Source of the DNA: Blastomussa wellsi
Lineage: Eukaryota > Cnidaria > Anthozoa > Scleractinia > Plerogyridae
Direction of reading: 5' to 3'
NCBI GenBank assembly: GCA_947652115.1
Contig: OX393564.1
Span: 21,595,976 to 21,659,975 of the forward strand
Length of the DNA stretch: 64,000 bases
Part shown: positions 40,601-48,438 of the stretch, piece after piece
Position numbering within the stretch: position 1 is the stretch's first letter
Layout: the number at the start of each line of letters is the position of its first letter
Notes under the pieces: model-generated
Seen by the model: only the letters and a program-made list of their open reading frames with translations
Databases searched by the model: none
Told to the model about the DNA's origin: nothing
Program-made: the position numbers and the translations under genes

Positions 40601-43600
40601 AAGACACTTTATTCCCATGGAGCTTCTCTTCACCCAGGTGTATAAATGGATACCGGTGAATTTACTGTTGCCAGGGGTAACCCTGCAATGGACTAGCATC
40701 CCATCCAGGGGGGAGTAAGTAAGTAAGCTTATTAAAACTCTCTGGCAGTAAAACTGAATTATAGTTATTATAGAATGCTAAGAAAACCAGGATAAGCTCT
40801 GGCCTGATGGGCCACTAGGCTCGTATGCAGACTTTTGCTTGGTACTGAGGTGCCAGAGTCCAAAATCTGTAATTTTCACCCCTAAGCATCCCGGCCCGCA
40901 AACCATGCCGCTAACCATGACCATGACAAATGAACTGCATTGTCCTCTTACAATTTCTATGGCTATGGGGCTCTGCTGGCGGCCCTTTGTTGGGACGCCA
41001 GAGCTCCGAGATGTTAGCTTATAATACTCATTAAATTTAACTTATTTTCCATCTGGCAAAAAGCTAAACAGAAACAGAATTTTTTTCAGTTTTCAAAATA
41101 CCAGAAAAAATTCCTTCTGCCAGTACTGTTTATTTAATTAATCTTTTTAAGCTTCGCTTACTTACCCGATTATGAATATTTACATTACATTTTGCTGCCA
41201 CGAGATGCTCTGCACATTTGCTGTAACCATTCCAGGCTGCCTCATGCAAAGCTGTGTTCCCATTCTAAGAATCAATTAATTAAATAAACATTAATTAACA
41301 CCAAAACCGCAGTGGCCTAATGGTTAGTGCGCTGGACTCCGGATCGGACGGCCCGGGTTCAAACCTCTGCGTTGTGTTCTTGGGCAAGACACTTTACTCT
41401 CACAGTGCCTCTAGAGCTTCACCCAGGCGTATAAATGGGTACCGGCAAATTTACTGCTGGAGGATAACTGCGATGGACTAGCATCCCATCCAGGGGCAAA
41501 AGCGGATCCAGGATTTTTCTTAGGAGGGGGTGTACCACTAAGGAATGACCTAACTGAGAGGTGCCATAAGCAGAATTCTATTGTGGTCATATTAGAAAGC
41601 CACAGGTCATCTCGAGGGGTGCGCACCCCCTGTTTCCCTCCCCTAGATCCACTAGATCCCTGAGGAGGGAGTAGAAATACTCCCAGTCACTTTATACTAC
41701 AGAAACTGGGATAAGCACCAGTCTGGTGGGTCACTAGGCTTGTATGCAGACTTTACCAAACAAAACTTCACTCCTGCACTGAAATTTGCCACTATTTTAC
41801 TTGTAACACGTCCAGTAAAATAAGGAATTATGCAATTCTCTAACAGATTTGAGTGAGAGGTGCAGCGGCCTAATGGTTAGTGCACTGGACTCGGGATAGG
41901 GCAGTCCAAGTTCAAGCCGCAGCCGGGGCACTGTGTTGTGTTCTTGCACAAGATACTTTACTCTCACAGTGCCTCTCTCCAACCAGGTGTATAAATGGGT
42001 GGGAGCAACCCTGCGATGGAAAAGCATCGGGTCATGCTACAGAAGCCAGGATAAGCTCCATCCCAATTGGCCACTAGGCTTGTTGTATGTACACTTTAAA
42101 TTACCTAAAATATTTGAAGTTTTCTACGCACATGTGTATATATGATCATGAAGAGAAGAAATAAACACTTGCAAGACCATTCTCCTGGCAAAGTCCATGT
42201 GACACATTTTTGAGAAGCGAATAACCTTGTCCTGGCTGATTGGTCAGTAAAGTATGCATTTCTCTATTACAAGTTGCAGAAAAATCAATGGCTATACACG
42301 GCACATACTGAAACCAGGAACACCGGAACACTGGAACACCACAAAACATGGAACACGGGAACACCAGAAAATTACCATAAAATGCCAATAAATTTCTAAA
42401 AATATATATCTAAAAATAAAATTCTGGTGTTCCAGGGTGTTGCACCACATCTAATATTACTGCTTTTGACCAATGAAGTGACAAGAAATGGTTCATATGT
42501 GACTTTGTTACTTATTACACTCCCCAAGATCAGAAAACTGTGTACTTTGTATAAATATATAATTATTAATACCTCATCTATCTTGTCAACAGAACAACCA
42601 GCCTTTATTAAAGTGTGAACAACATCTGTGTGTCCGTGAATAATGGCTCGATGAAGAGCAGTCACTCCATTCTGCCGCAAGCAAAATAAGTTTCATACTT
42701 TAACCACAAACCTGAGTTTTATGAGTAAACATGCAGTCAGCAAGTTTGAACTGTTATACAGCATCTGGATTAAAAATCACTACAAAGATGCTTGATGTAT
42801 TTTTAGATGTCAGTGATCAAGGCTTTATACACCTTATTCTACGAATACTACACAGACAAATTTTCATTAATTTAACAGTCATCTCTAAAGCTGTTTAAGC
42901 ATGGAGATTGTTTGAGAAAGTTCACATACTATACAAGTTCTCATTTTATAGCCATATACACTTAATGATGTGCAATTCTGATGCACGTTATACAAATCAA
43001 CTTTGATCATTCCTACCTTTCTACCAAGTTACAACCTGCTGACACAAGCAAGATTTTTAAATCTGTGATCATGACAACGTGGCTGAAGAAGAAACTGTGG
43101 ATAATTTGGATCATTTAATGATGAGATTACATCCTTTAAAAAGCGCCCTGTACCTCATCTGTCAAGTCCAAGTCAGCTCCTGCCTCCACCAGAGCCTTCA
43201 CAGCTAACAACTGACCTTTGTATGCTGCATAATGGAGAGCTGTTTTACCATTCTGCACAAATAAACAAAGCCAACTGTTGACACCATATAACAAAACTAA
43301 GATATAACTCAATTATCACTTGGGGAATGCACATTCCCCTAGTGATAATGTTAAATACTTTTGGACAGACAGTCAGCTATTCACCAAGAGGGGGACAGTA
43401 TATGTGTGGCTCTTTGCACTTCGTGTGTGTACTCTCTTAAGCTATCACAAGTAGTGAGCAAGTCGGTCATGATGAGCAGGCTGAATTTCAAATCAATGTC
43501 GTCAAAAATAATTTTATTTGGTCTCAGTATTTTTCGCTGCAGCAGTGAAAGGTCTGTTCATGGAAGACCTTCTTGGTACAACTCTTAAACAAGGTAGACA

Positions 43601-45203
43601 GTACTAAACAAGTAATTAAGTAAGTGTATTAATTCGTGAACAAATAATTATTTAAACATGGAAATGCCAAAGAATTGCACAGCTTAAGGACCAGGACATG
43701 CAAGACTAACAGAGCTGCAAAAAATCAAGACTGCAAGTCTTGTATTCCAGTATTTTTTCAAAGACCATTCGTCACCCCTCCATGAATTCGATAGCCTGCG
43801 AATACAGCTGGGCATCGTCTTCGCTTCCGGCCCAAGAGGCGTTTCGCAAGACGGACGTCTGCAATTTACCACCGAAAATTCCATACTGATGACGTTAGCC
43901 ACTAATTAGATTTCCAGAATATAATTACACCACAAAAACCACTGGTGTTAATTTGTTTATCTGTAACCAACACACAATGGCATGTTCTCCTCATATGGAC
44001 AGCAACATCCCAGCCAATCCGGCCTATGGTGTTTACATATCTCAATTGGTGCGATATGCTAGAATTTGCTCATCCAAATTAGACTTTATAGACAGGCTTC
44101 GTAGTCTTTCTTCACGTCTTCATCACCAAGGCTTCAACACTACTGTGCTTCTCAAATCGTTTAATAAGTTCTTCAAACGTCACGGTGAAATCATTCACGT
44201 TAAATATGGCATTACACTGTGGGAATTGAGATCAGCGGTTTGTGATTGAGAGCCAACAACGTATCCTTTGCTTGTTTGTAATTGTTACGTCGTCTTTGTA
44301 ACTCTAATTCATTTATACATGCTGCTTCCGGGTCCTTCATTTGGATTTGAAGGCACGTGCGTGTATTTTCGTATGTGGTGCGCGTGTTTGATTTATTTAG
44401 TTGATGTGTATGCTTAGTTTACAATTTAACGGTTTAATTTATTTTTCGTTGTTTTGTCAGTAACTGTGCTCACATCGTGGGTGGCTCCACCTGAAATGTT
44501 CTGCAATTGGTATAGGATTTAATGGAGCCGAAACCAACTGTGGAATTACAAGCATTTTAGGCATCACTGATGAACAGTTATGGCAATTAGATATTTTTTA
44601 CAGGAGCCAACATTGAGATTGTGGTCTGTCCCCTTTGAATTATATTTCACAACAATTATGCAAATATCCTACTTGACCAATGAACGTTCATGACCAGATT
44701 CAGCTAGGACAGGGCTACGTCATCAGTATCGAATTTTCAGCGGTAAATCACAGACGCTTGTCTTGCGAAATACCTCTCAGGTCAGGAGCGAAGACGACGG
44801 CTGTATTCGCAGGCTATGAATTCGCAGGTGTGAAAGAAATGGATGTTGGATGTTGTCAAACAGCATCTTCAAACATTGGAAATTCAATATATTTTTTAGG
44901 TTGGAGACAACTGCAGAGAGTTGTTTTCATGAAGCTTTGGGCAAGGAGGAAGAGATGATCCCTGGACCCTCTATCCTGAGAGCATAGTGTTGCTTGACAG
45001 AGAGAAGGGCCAAAGCTGGACTAGGTACATACATGATCAGAAATTAAGGCCATGGTCATGTATTTATGATATGGAAAAAATGTTACCTTATCTATTCTTG
45101 AGTCAACATCAACGCCCAGGGCAACAAGCCGTGAGATTTCCGAGACTTTATTGAGCTTGACAGCAATAAGAAGCTGATCACCCACATTGCTCTTTTTGAA
45201 CAT
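19515..45203 (-). CDS. ANKRD6: Ankyrin-repeat protein, ANKRD6/diversin-like, 14 coding exons
   Basis: Coding exons in transcript order (complement): 45203-45087, 43252-43154, 42671-42573, 41264-41166, 40511-40413, 38980-38882, 38254-38156, 37020-36928, 35427-35278, 32588-32503, 24053-23348, 22236-21699, 20609-20362, 19658-19515. Phases close to 2676 nt, 891 aa. Residues 1-39 form a degenerate first repeat; 40-237 are six 33-residue ankyrin repeats, one per 99-nt exon; 238-268 form a capping repeat. A basic RFSRKDRKEK segment follows, then a Lys/Glu-rich region (about 347-582), a Cys-containing coiled coil and a short C-terminal helix. The repeats resemble human ANKRD6 (for example ALHEAAWNGYSK and TALHRAIIHGHTDVV), as do RFSR after the repeats and the EVEKWWRVKAEEEQR helix near the end. 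Vertebrate diversin links Dishevelled, Axin and casein kinase I in Wnt and planar-polarity signalling; the same role here is inference. The protein is longer than human ANKRD6 (about 700-730 aa) because of the charged exon. Confidence 0.88.
20100..20194. mobile_element. Short MITE with CAGGGGCGGATCCAGG ends
   Basis: 95 bp: the left end CAGGGGCGGATCCAGG pairs with the right end CATCCGCCCCTG. It shares TGCACCACTAAGGAATGACG with the longer members at 12217 and 41500. Confidence 0.75.
20735..21012 (+). repeat. G-rich minisatellite (unit about 16 bp, GTAGGGTAAGGGGGCG)
   Basis: About seventeen imperfect units of TAGGGTAAGGG followed by GGCGG, AGCCG or GGCCG. The G-rich strand is the plus strand, so the transcribed ankyrin pre-mRNA carries the C-rich complement. 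GGG runs separated by TAA or one or two other bases give strong G-quadruplex potential. It lies in the intron between the last two internal exons. Confidence 0.9.
21382..21450 (-). repeat. tRNA-like sequence (pseudo-tRNA or SINE head)
   Basis: On the minus strand GCGGCTTCATAGCTCAGTTG and GGGTTTGAATC form A and B boxes, but the acceptor-stem bases do not pair cleanly. A CCTGAATATTTTCAGG hairpin lies beside it at about 21461-21476, suggesting a SINE head rather than a tRNA gene. Confidence 0.5.
21699..22236 (-). CDS. ANKRD6: ANKRD6-like coiled-coil exon
   Basis: This 538-nt exon begins VDFGPTPCNQTHCSTCQAQL, a cluster of three Cys in a C-x5-C-x2-C pattern, and continues into a long coiled coil: LEHRLQRLEKKLEEQLSEER and so on to about residue 720 of the protein. 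The later part (KRRTQHARSRSSPHLGR, then CEDCIHAMEH) is non-helical. In vertebrate ANKRD6 a Cys-containing motif (GCRCEPL) likewise comes just before a helical region, which supports orthology. The donor GTATGT at 21697/8 leaves phase 1, matched by the next exon. Confidence 0.8.
22411..22672 (+). mobile_element. tRNA-derived SINE with head deletion
   Basis: GAGGCGCAGTGG joins directly to CTGGACTCTGGATCG, removing about 20 bp of the A-box region. The rest of the SINE is intact to GCAGACTTTACC. It lies between two ANKRD6-like exons, antisense to that gene. Confidence 0.8.
23348..24053 (-). CDS. ANKRD6: ANKRD6-like Lys/Glu-rich low-complexity exon
   Basis: A single 706-nt exon encodes about 235 residues. 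It opens AQSRDDLEVALSPKKNKKDK and FRSASDPDLKV, then becomes almost entirely K, E, R and D, with a CTICQEKRR Cys pair in the middle and repeated DKEREKD and RDKERE units near the end. The sense strand is very purine-rich, so the plus strand reads as a long pyrimidine tract. The acceptor ATCTTAG joins in phase (AG+C gives Ser). Two donors are possible: CACAG|GTAAGC (used here) and GCG|GTGAGT 15 nt earlier, which would remove five residues. A long charged single-helix or nucleic-acid-like tail is suggested. This insert has no obvious vertebrate counterpart. Confidence 0.8.
24339..25244 (-). mobile_element. Harbinger-type element with truncated Myb/SANT-like ORF
   Basis: The ends are inverted repeats starting AGGTGCGGTTACACG, flanked by TAT on each side. 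Both subterminal regions share CACGGGAAA and TACCTTGGGAA-like words. On the minus strand an ORF starts at 24795 (MDDDLYNGFLFNRRYQTRE) and reaches KRWEATEVKILISAYKDHHE and WEKI, the start of a Myb/SANT-like trihelix typical of the second protein of Harbinger elements, before leaving frame. It lies in the 8.4-kb intron of the ankyrin gene. It is non-autonomous: no nuclease domain is present. Confidence 0.75.
26090..26235. mobile_element. Palindromic MITE in the long ANKRD6-like intron
   Basis: The inner arms CAAAACTTTGGAAAAC and GTTTTCCAAAGTTTTG surround CACTCGTTCGCTGCGCTCACTC. The outer arms GAAAGTGC/GTACGGAT also pair with ATCCGTAC/GCACTTTC. There is no coding capacity. Confidence 0.65.
26330..26755 (+). 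repeat. Tandem duplication, two units of about 215 bp
   Basis: The two units share GTCACGATAT, ACGAACCAAATT or GATGAACCAAATT, TTTACTAAGGAAGA, GGAACAAGGATGGTTAAGGA and TGGAGAAGATTGAGA, in order. The second copy starts near 26556. No reading frame is conserved. Confidence 0.8.
26766..27122. mobile_element. Probable MITE with AAAGGG(A/T)C ends
   Basis: The left end TTAAAGGGACTCTGTCACG and the right end CGTGACATTGACCCTTTAA are inverted relatives. The interior is non-coding. It directly follows the tandem duplication. Confidence 0.5.
27130..29880. other. Intronic stretch with no recognised feature
   Basis: AT-rich DNA inside the 8.4-kb ANKRD6-like intron. The open frames in it (for example 28415-28669 and 28704-28919, plus strand) have no recognisable domain and no matching splice context. 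I see nothing to annotate here. Confidence 0.5.
29890..30235 (+). repeat. Imperfect tandem array of CCAAT-containing units
   Basis: Four to five units, spaced about 75-115 bp, each with (G/C)ATTGGCTGAAAAGTTTGGAAA and CCAACAAAAA. Each unit has an inverted CCAAT box, and the spacers hold TGCGG(T/G) words. It lies in the longest ANKRD6-like intron. Confidence 0.7.
30550..30619. mobile_element. Short palindromic MITE (CTCGTCCCCAGAGCCCGC family)
   Basis: The inverted arms CAATCTCGTCCCCAGAGCCC and GGGCTCTGGGGACGAGATTG surround a short loop. A second member lies at 34342-34430 and a half copy at about 23285-23307. All are non-coding. Confidence 0.75.
30900..32480. other. Intronic stretch with no recognised feature
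   Basis: Between the CCAAT array region and the EERVRSD exon of the ANKRD6-like gene. It contains only an ATCC microsatellite scrap at about 32304-32318. Confidence 0.5.
32503..35427 (-). CDS. ANKRD6: ANKRD6-like linker exons (basic RFSR segment)
   Basis: There are two exons. The one at 35278-35427 (50 codons) starts RFSRKDRKEKQRPYSADVSQ, which parallels the RFSR-plus-basic stretch after the repeats of vertebrate ANKRD6. It then turns Thr/Ser-rich and ends PKPVSLDPDPK before GTAAGC. The one at 32503-32588 reads EERVRSDPVLHQKSRKFHSL and ends in phase 2 before GTAAGT. No domain is recognised; the region looks like a disordered linker with possible Ser/Thr phosphorylation sites. Phase fits the next exon 8.4 kb away. 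Confidence 0.78.
33838..34085 (+). repeat. Interspersed repeat, copy 2 (ANKRD6-like intron)
   Basis: The same family as 15075-15325, in the same orientation on the plus strand, ending ACACTCAATTGAAACTCGCT as the other does. Confidence 0.8.
34342..34430. mobile_element. Short palindromic MITE, second member of the family
   Basis: The ends CATTCTCGTCCTCAGAGCCC and GGGCTCTGGGGACGAGAATG pair, and the inner CTTCTGGTCTGC pairs with GCAGACCAGAAG. It is the same family as 30550-30619 but with a different interior. Confidence 0.75.
35622..36305 (-). mobile_element. Dispersed element, copy 2
   Basis: The partner of 9476-10475 in opposite orientation, running from GCGTTCGAAGAACGC to CTAATCTTTGATTATTACTA. 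Short open frames in it are not conserved between the copies. It lies between two ANKRD6-like exons. Confidence 0.65.
36928..37020 (-). CDS. ANKRD6: ANKRD6-like capping ankyrin repeat exon
   Basis: This 93-nt exon reads VGDTARELAVRNGFKKIAKL and then a GPTRGDTLIR linker. It lacks the TPLH tetrapeptide and ends the repeat stack, matching the position of the final diverged repeat of ANKRD6 before the RFSR segment. Acceptor TTCTTAG and donor GTAAGC are both good. Confidence 0.85.
37472..37645. repeat. Perfect 83-bp inverted repeat with 8-nt loop
   Basis: 37472-37554 and 37563-37645 are exact reverse complements around CCTTCGTC. Each arm carries GCTAACGCTCGAAACGTCAG, CTCTTTACGGTGGCCAATTG and CCCCGTTTGATAAAACC. 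It lies in the intron between the capping-repeat exon and the last full ankyrin exon. No coding frame is convincing. Confidence 0.9.
38156..45203 (-). CDS. ANKRD6: ANKRD6-like ankyrin block: start exon plus six one-repeat exons
   Basis: The start exon encodes MFKKSNVGDQLLIAVKLNK and ends at donor GTAACA (45085/6). Its acceptor CAG|GCGAATG lies four bases before the ATG, so the AUG is close to the exon's 5' end. Each following exon is exactly 99 nt, phase 0, and begins at the repeat consensus: NGKTALHYAA, NGVTALHRAI, NGNTALHEAA, TGYTSLHLAA, YGDTPLHIAV, DGNTPLHIAA. Four of the six end in NN or DE followed by GT. One-repeat-per-exon symmetry means any exon could be skipped without a frameshift. 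The donor after the TALHRAI repeat (GTATTA) and the one after the TSLHLAA repeat (GTTAGT) are weaker than the others. Confidence 0.9.
38649..38749 (+). repeat. 33-bp tandem repeat, three units
   Basis: Three units of ATCCAACGC(G/A)GGCTCATGG plus AATAATTGTTATAT at exact 33-bp spacing. They follow a palindrome pairing GATATGAAGTGATTATAACC with its complement at about 38595-38653. Confidence 0.85.
39238..39570 (+). mobile_element. Second type of tRNA-derived SINE
   Basis: The tRNA-like head GGTAGTAGCTCAGTTGGTTG with B box GGGTTCGAGGCCCC has lost the anticodon arm, so it is not a functional tRNA. The body has CACTCAGGGTCTTAAAATAA, AATAATGACATCTGCAAATA, GGACGTTAAAGAACCCACAC and GAGTAGAGCATGGAGTTCCC. 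A similar body occurs widely in coral genomes, from general knowledge. Confidence 0.75.
40575..40838 (+). mobile_element. tRNA-derived SINE, 5'-truncated
   Basis: It starts within the body (TTGTGTTCTTGGGAAAGACA) and has an internal insertion after CCATCCAGGGGGGAGTAA. The tail TAAGCTCTGGCCTGATGGGC is kept. Confidence 0.75.
41316..41763 (+). mobile_element. tRNA-derived SINE interrupted by a MITE
   Basis: The same SINE family. The body runs to CATCCCATCCAGGGG, is broken by a MITE at about 41500-41660, and resumes at GGAGTAGAAATACTC. The B box is GGTTCAAACCT. It lies in an ANKRD6-like intron about 50 bp from the exon ending at 41264. Confidence 0.8.
41500..41660. mobile_element. MITE nested in a SINE
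   Basis: AGCGGATCCAGGATTTTTCT to CCCCTAGATCCACTAGATCC carries the TGTACCACTAAGGAATGACC word of the 20100 family. It splits the SINE at 41316-41763. Confidence 0.75.
41857..42100 (+). mobile_element. tRNA-derived SINE, diverged
   Basis: The head CGGCCTAATGGTTAGTGCAC and a B-box-like AGTTCAAGCC are kept. The TACCGGCGAATTTACTG segment is deleted. Same orientation as the other copies in this intron. Confidence 0.8.
43784..44824. mobile_element. Possible composite element bounded by inverted ~115-bp repeats
   Basis: 43784-43901 and 44713-44824 are diverged inverted copies (shared words CATCAGTAT, GAATTTTC, TCTTGCGAAA, GCGAAGACGA and TGTATTCGCAGGCTAT). They enclose about 800 bp including the RT fragment. 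The right edge lies about 20 bp from the left limit of the long duplication. They may be termini of one element or two separate insertions. Confidence 0.4.
43953..44249 (+). pseudogene. Retroelement reverse-transcriptase C-terminal fragment
   Basis: The plus-strand frame contains SNIPANPAYGVYISQLVRYA, then FIDRLRSLSSRLHHQGFN and FKRHGEIIHVKYG. This resembles a conserved tail found after the RT domain in a family of animal retroelement proteins (SNIP-x-x-PAYGVYISQL-x-RYAR). The polymerase core is absent. It lies between two inverted copies of a ~115-bp repeat, in the first intron of the ankyrin gene. Confidence 0.6.
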
Positions 45204-46657
45204 TCGCCTGAAGATCCCTCAGTGCCGCATGGCCATTTAGCACATCACAAGTTTAACTGTTCTCCACCTATATGTTTTCAATTCCAAAAACAAATTAAAA
45301 CTTATCATTATTCAATGCTTTACCAACCAATTTGACACTTTCACACTTCCAGCAATGATATGGATCATAAAGATATACAGTCTCCTTGCTCCTCATGCAC
45401 AATTGGCTCTGGTAATGAGAATGGCAGCATATAACAATATACAGATTATGAAAACAGATTTTATTCAAAACATAAATTGCCTCTTCTCTTCTCATAGCTT
45501 AAAACTTTTGAAAGTATTTTTATGTTTGGATATATAACTGCCACGTGCGAGATTTCACTTTCAATTTTAAAGTGCAACAACAAATTATTGAATATTTGAA
45601 TTGTACTGTAAATTATTAAAAGTACTGTAATTATAATTATAAAGTGTTAATTTTCACACCACCATGTGCTATTATTGTCATCACTGTAATGATCAATACA
45701 AGTCATGATCAATACCACCCTCCAGGATATGTTGATTGGAATGGGTAATTTCAATTGATCCGCAAATTTTCTTCCTTACGGAATAAATATGCGAACGATT
45801 CTCCACAATTAGATCCTGTTTCACATGCGAGCGCGTACCTTGATCTAATCTCTGCATCTGAAAGATACACCGTCTAATTAAAACGCGAACCGAACACTTT
45901 TCAGTCGTACAGGCAACCTTACTCTAAAGTACGTTAGATGAACAAGTAAATTTGAATGAAGCTGGGTGATTTAATGGAAAAACAGATTATAAGGCCAATG
46001 ATAGATTTGCTATTTCTAACGAGCGACTGAGAGAGCAAAATTTAGTGGCATCGTACGTAACTGATCGCTTTTCGTTGACGTTGAAAGCTCTCAAGACATG
46101 CCTATTATGCCATTAACAGATGTGTAAAATATAAACCGCAAGATTATGCTTGAACAACAAATAGTTTAAATGTTGTCGTTGCAAATAGTTCAAGGTTTAT
46201 TAGGTGTTGCTAAACGGTGAAAAATCATACGTTTACCCCCAAAATGTCTGCTTTCATTCACGGCTAACTTGCTTGTTCTCAATAAACGGGATTAGAAAGA
46301 CAATCGTTTCAAATAAAGCTTCACTTCACGGATAATCCATAAATTCGCAACTGTTCGGGAAAAAGACAGCAAATCGGGATCAATTATTTCATGGAATTAA
46401 TGTTTATGACTGTTTCACACTGAAGACATAGTTTCGAGGTCTCTAGTTGAGCTTACTGTAAACATTAAGCTTACTTGATTAGCTGCGTTAGAAGTTTGAC
46501 CTCAAATTAAATTTCGGCGCAATATAAGCTTAAAGTTTGGTCTATCAAACAACATTTCCCACCTAGAAGTCATAAAACAAGAACAACTTCCTGTAGATTA
46601 ATTATAGATAAGTTAGTAACTGTTTTAATAGCATGAGTGCGCGTAAATTGTACTTAC

Positions 46658-46835
46658 CAAAACAGCAGATGAGTTTTTATCTCGCCTCACGGGGCGCCAT
46701 AAAACGCACCCAGGCACGCAAGCTGCGATATTCACGTGTCGATTGTGCCCAGTCGAATGTTTTTCTATCGTCTAAAAGTAAATTTCAACGAGGCACACGT
46801 TCTCTTAGTCCCGTTCAAAACGCTGCACGCAGACA
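46658..46835 (-). other. Candidate noncoding first exon of the ANKRD6-like gene
   Basis: On the minus strand a strong donor, TTTTG|GTAAGTAC, ends here. The first coding exon 1.4 kb downstream has an acceptor (TTCAG|GCG) four bases before its ATG, so a separate 5' UTR exon is required. This donor is the best candidate and is kept unchanged in the second copy of the segment (exon edge at 53967). The 5' limit is approximate. The GC-rich, TGTGACG-containing stretch at about 46950-47000 may be promoter. Confidence 0.4.
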
Positions 46836-47035
46836 ATAAGTGGAAATTTGTCAAAACAATGGCCACTGACCACAACAGCTCACCCGAGTGAAGACGAACA
46901 AACAAGCGGAAACCACTAATCTCAGCAGTTTGTCACGAAATCAAAGTAACGTCGTGTGACGGGGCCGGGGATCTGTGACCTTTACATAAAAGTCACACAC
47001 GATGGATCGATAGCACTATCCACCGGATAAATCAT

Positions 47036-47116
47036 TACCCAACTAGTAGCCACCTACGCAGGCGTTATTAGGCGCAATTGTAACGCAATCCCCTAATACG
47101 TCTGCGTAGGAGACTA
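47036..47116. mobile_element. Small foldback MITE beside the SAP element
   Basis: The arms CAACTAGTAGCCACCTACGC and GCGTAGGAGACTACTCAACT pair around AGGCGCAATTGTAACGCAAT. It is present in both duplicated copies (about 54354-54438), so it predates the nearby SAP-element insertion. Confidence 0.65.
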
Positions 47117-47133
47117 CTCAACTAGTGGACTAA

Positions 47134-48438
47134 GGGACTGTGCAATAATTACCTGGAGGGGGGGGCCGTAAAACGAGAGGGGGGGGCACAATGTAAACTA
47201 ACAGCCTTAGGGAGGGGGGGTAACATGTAATTTTCTAAATAAGTGGGGGGGGGCAACTAAAAAACTGACTTTATGACTCAAAAACCAAAGATATTATTTT
47301 ACTGAAAATTATACTCACTTTTTTCTGGACTGATTTATATAAATTTCATATGGCATGACCTAACATTTAAAGTAACACAGCCATGAGCAGTTCACCAATC
47401 TGGGACTGATTTTCAATGATACAAATAAAACATGAATAAAATAAAATAGAACAGAACTAGTTATTACATGCAAATCGTCTTTGCAGATAAAAAGATCCTT
47501 GCCCGGTAATGCTTTATTTGAAAAGCTTAAGAAATTGAAAGAAGATCATGTTCGCCAGGGACAGTACTTCCTCGAGTACCTAAAGTTTTCATGCACCCCA
47601 ACGTGCGATGGGTGCTTAAATGAGGGTTGGACAAGAGGCCTCCCAGTCAAACGTTCTCCTGTTCCAACCCTTGATGCTGCTTCGCCTGAGAAGTACTTCC
47701 CATCCACTACGACAACGTCCACTGGAGTCGAGATCGACAAGTTCCTTCCCAGTGTTCAGATCAAGAAATTGTTTAACGAGGGAAAATTGCCTACCTCTGA
47801 AGAAAGGTCTTTGCAGGACGTATGTTCTCAGTACAATGTGGACGAGATGGCTTGTAAAAGTTATGTACAGCACCTTGAGTTCCTCGATGCGAAGGCCAAA
47901 AAGAGAATAAAAGAAAGGAACACTCTGCCGCAAATTTCTTGGACAAGTGAAGCCGATGTAAAAGCGCTTACAAACAAGCAACTGAAAATGTATCTGAAGC
48001 AAAAGGGTCTAAAGATAAGTGGAAGCAAGGCTGATTTAATCCATCGAGTTCTCACCCACGCACGCGGGAACATCTGTGCCAGAGATGCTGTAGAAGATGA
48101 GGAATCTCCCAATTCATGCGAAGACGACACAAACTCGGAATCCAGTGATTCTGATGACTCTTCAAACGACTCTCCAACATACATCGAAGAGTCATTCGAA
48201 GTGATGTTTGTGCCGGATGAAGACATTCAACAAGTTAACTAGGTACGAGGGAATCAATGGGAGAAGTTGTTTTTCCAAGGGAGAGGGGGAGGGGGGGGGG
48301 TCAAACTTAATGTTATTATTGTGTGAGGGGGGGTTGAAGTTAATTTTTGCTTAACGAGAGGGGGGTATGACTTAATTTTTGGCCATTTGGAACCCATTTT
48401 ACGCCCCCCCCCCCCTCCAGGTAATTATTGCACAGTCC

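Noticed and set aside
46633..46839. 68-codon plus-strand ORF conserved in both duplicated copies (partner 53942-54148)
   Set aside because: Most differences between the copies change the amino acid, so there is no sign of protein-level constraint. Conservation is explained by the duplication, and the minus strand has a better role as a 5' UTR exon.
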